Source: Flavihumibacter petaseus NBRC 106054 (GTDB lineage: Bacteria; Bacteroidota; Bacteroidia; Chitinophagales; Chitinophagaceae). From it: a stretch of 62,226 bases of DNA. Where the stretch lies: the NCBI RefSeq assembly GCF_000974785.1, contig NZ_BBWV01000008.1, forward strand, positions 1 through 62,226, written 5' to 3'. Positions 61,434-62,226 of this stretch are shown piece by piece (position 1 is the stretch's first letter; every line of letters starts with the position of its first letter). The position numbers were made by a program, and so were the translations under genes. The notes under the pieces were generated by a model. The model ran no database searches. It was not told where the DNA came from and saw only the letters and a program-made list of their open reading frames with translations.

Positions 61434-61817
61434 ATGATTTTGCCCTGTTTACTGGTAGCCCCCACCGATACGATGGGCAGGGGCGTTTTCACTTCCGATT
61501 TTCTTCCGTCTGGAACCGTGGTTGAGATCAGCCCGGTGATCGTGATGTCAAAGGAAGATCGCGGATGGCTGGACAAGACCGCATTGCACGACTATATTTT
61601 CGAATGGGGCAATGATAAACAATCCTGTTGCATGGCACTTGGGTATGTGCCGCTTTACAATCATTCCTATGCCAGTAACTGTGAGTACGAAATGGACTTC
61701 GACGCATCGCTTATGAAAATAACCACCATGCGCGATGTGCTCGCAGGAGAAGAGCTGTTCATCAATTACAACGGAAACTGGGACGATGCAACGCCACTCT
61801 GGTTTCGCGCGACCTGA
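61434..61817 (+). CDS. Stand-alone SET-domain protein
   Basis: This 127-residue protein consists of a SET domain alone. Visible motifs are GRGVFTSDFLPSGTVVEISP (14-33, the SAM-binding start), PLYNHSYASNCEY (about 73-85, with the NHS core) and GEELFINYNG (the ELxxxY end). This is a lysine methyltransferase fold, and small bacterial copies like this occur in Bacteroidota. The target is unknown and may not be histone-like. It is divergent from mgtE, with only 45 bp between their starts. Confidence 0.85.
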   Translation: MILPCLLVAPTDTMGRGVFTSDFLPSGTVVEISPVIVMSKEDRGWLDKTALHDYIFEWGNDKQSCCMALGYVPLYNHSYASNCEYEMDFDASLMKITTMRDVLAGEELFINYNGNWDDATPLWFRAT

Positions 61818-62226
61818 TCTCGTGCGACTTGATTTCCCGCAAGGTATATTTCCCGCAGTATTGTTTTCTGAAAGTTATTTTGGCGCTGCGCGCCTTTCGT
61901 TTCACGCAAGGCACGCAAAGGTGCAAAGCCGCAAAGAAAAACGAATAAGAATCACCGGTTGTATTTTTGGCTCCAGCTTTAATCAGTCAATTGATGTAAG
62001 TCTGTTCAACTTTACCGTAAGCCAACTGGCCGGCGGGTACCAGTTTGTCAGGATATCGAATATTACCCTGTTTAACTCAAAATAGTGTAGTTCTGCCTCC
62101 CTTCTATTGCGCTCTTCCGGCCGAAGGCCGGCAATCTTTTCGACACAACCATTTATCGGTGTGGATGCCTTCTAAGTGGTATGTCAAAATCTGAATAAAT
62201 CTTCTTCTTTGCGGCTTTGCACCTTT
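61818..62226. other. Gene-free right end with inverted repeat
   Basis: I see no gene in this stretch. It contains the GCAAAG-rich inverted repeat described separately, plus a hairpin CCGGCC-GAA-GGCCGG at 62117-62131 followed by CAATCTTTT, a possible terminator. A reading frame to 62085 continues from inside the SET gene in another frame and has no start of its own. Confidence 0.6.
61917..62226. repeat. 22-bp inverted repeat bounding a 310-bp block
   Basis: The 22 bases at 61917-61938 (core GTGCAAAGCCGCAAAG) are the exact reverse complement of 62205-62226, which is the window end, so the match may extend outside. Sequences of the type GCAAAGnCGCAAAG recur in many Bacteroidota genomes as dispersed intergenic repeats. 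The flank ACGCAAGGCACGCAAAGG continues the motif to the left. Confidence 0.9.

Noticed and set aside
61936-62085. Frame ending SQLAGGYQFVRISN that faintly resembles a T9SS sorting domain
   Set aside because: It has no start of its own, no upstream coding sequence and too few conserved positions; it overlaps the right-end repeat.

Overview
The window looks like chromosomal DNA of a Bacteroidota bacterium, most likely of the class Chitinophagia (Chitinophagaceae-like). The grounds are: (i) recurring promoter elements of the Bacteroidota type (TTTG, about 19 nt, then TAnnTTTG) and few Shine-Dalgarno sequences; (ii) Bacteroidota-specific families such as the type IX secretion factor PorD (DUF4835), DUF4296, DUF4954, the omega-like RNA polymerase subunit, the TamA-like lipoprotein TamL and GIN-domain (DUF2807) proteins; (iii) a type IX secretion C-terminal sorting domain on one exported protein. 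Genus assignment is inference. I see no prophage, insertion sequence, CRISPR array or rRNA operon.

Layout. 1-728 has no recognisable gene. 729-2571 (minus): a glycine-rich RRM protein, then the ribosomal operon rpsF-rpsR-rplI. 2661-9946 (minus): tamB-tamL, joined by an ATGA overlap. 10117-14691: htpG (+), then recJ and a long-chain prenyl diphosphate synthase (-). 14901-22488 (+): an OmpA-like protein with a textbook promoter, then bamD-rpoZ-coaBC-porD-DUF4296, then a 3-oxoacid CoA-transferase (scoA/scoB) with an unrecognised helical DDxxD protein between its two subunits. 22496-27781: an AT-rich signalling island holding two response regulators, two HisKA_3 histidine kinases, two related polytopic membrane proteins and a small conserved soluble protein. 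27817-30467: ispH and a GH13 lipoprotein. 30530-33543: an HtrA protease, a LuxC-like acyl-CoA reductase and, divergently, a ferredoxin. 33544-35885: a leader with a closed multi-helix RNA fold, ddl, a PASTA protein and a rhodanese. 35887-39180: a small conserved protein, a 25-codon membrane micro-ORF and a TonB-dependent receptor under a TPP riboswitch (hence thiamine import). 39281-40925: two GIN-domain proteins and initiator tRNA-fMet. 40997-45182: a lipoprotein, a RibD-like reductase, era and der. 45322-51281: a TolC-AcrA-AcrB type RND efflux operon and a tiny Ala/Thr-rich lipoprotein. 51413-61817: a T9SS cargo protein, DUF4954-glmS, an S9 peptidase, mgtE and a SET-domain protein. 61818-62226 has no gene and carries a 22-bp inverted repeat.

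How the genes fit together. Much of the window is envelope biogenesis: TamL/TamB, BamD, PorD, OmpA, ddl, glmS, ispH and the prenyl synthase. The best candidates for undescribed biology are the two-set signalling island, including an 18-bp inverted repeat with a promoter -7 element in its loop; the closed-stem RNA upstream of ddl; the DDxxD protein inside the CoA-transferase operon; and the 25-residue membrane peptide next to the thiamine receptor. All calls come from reading sequence without database searches, so family names for divergent proteins are judgements.
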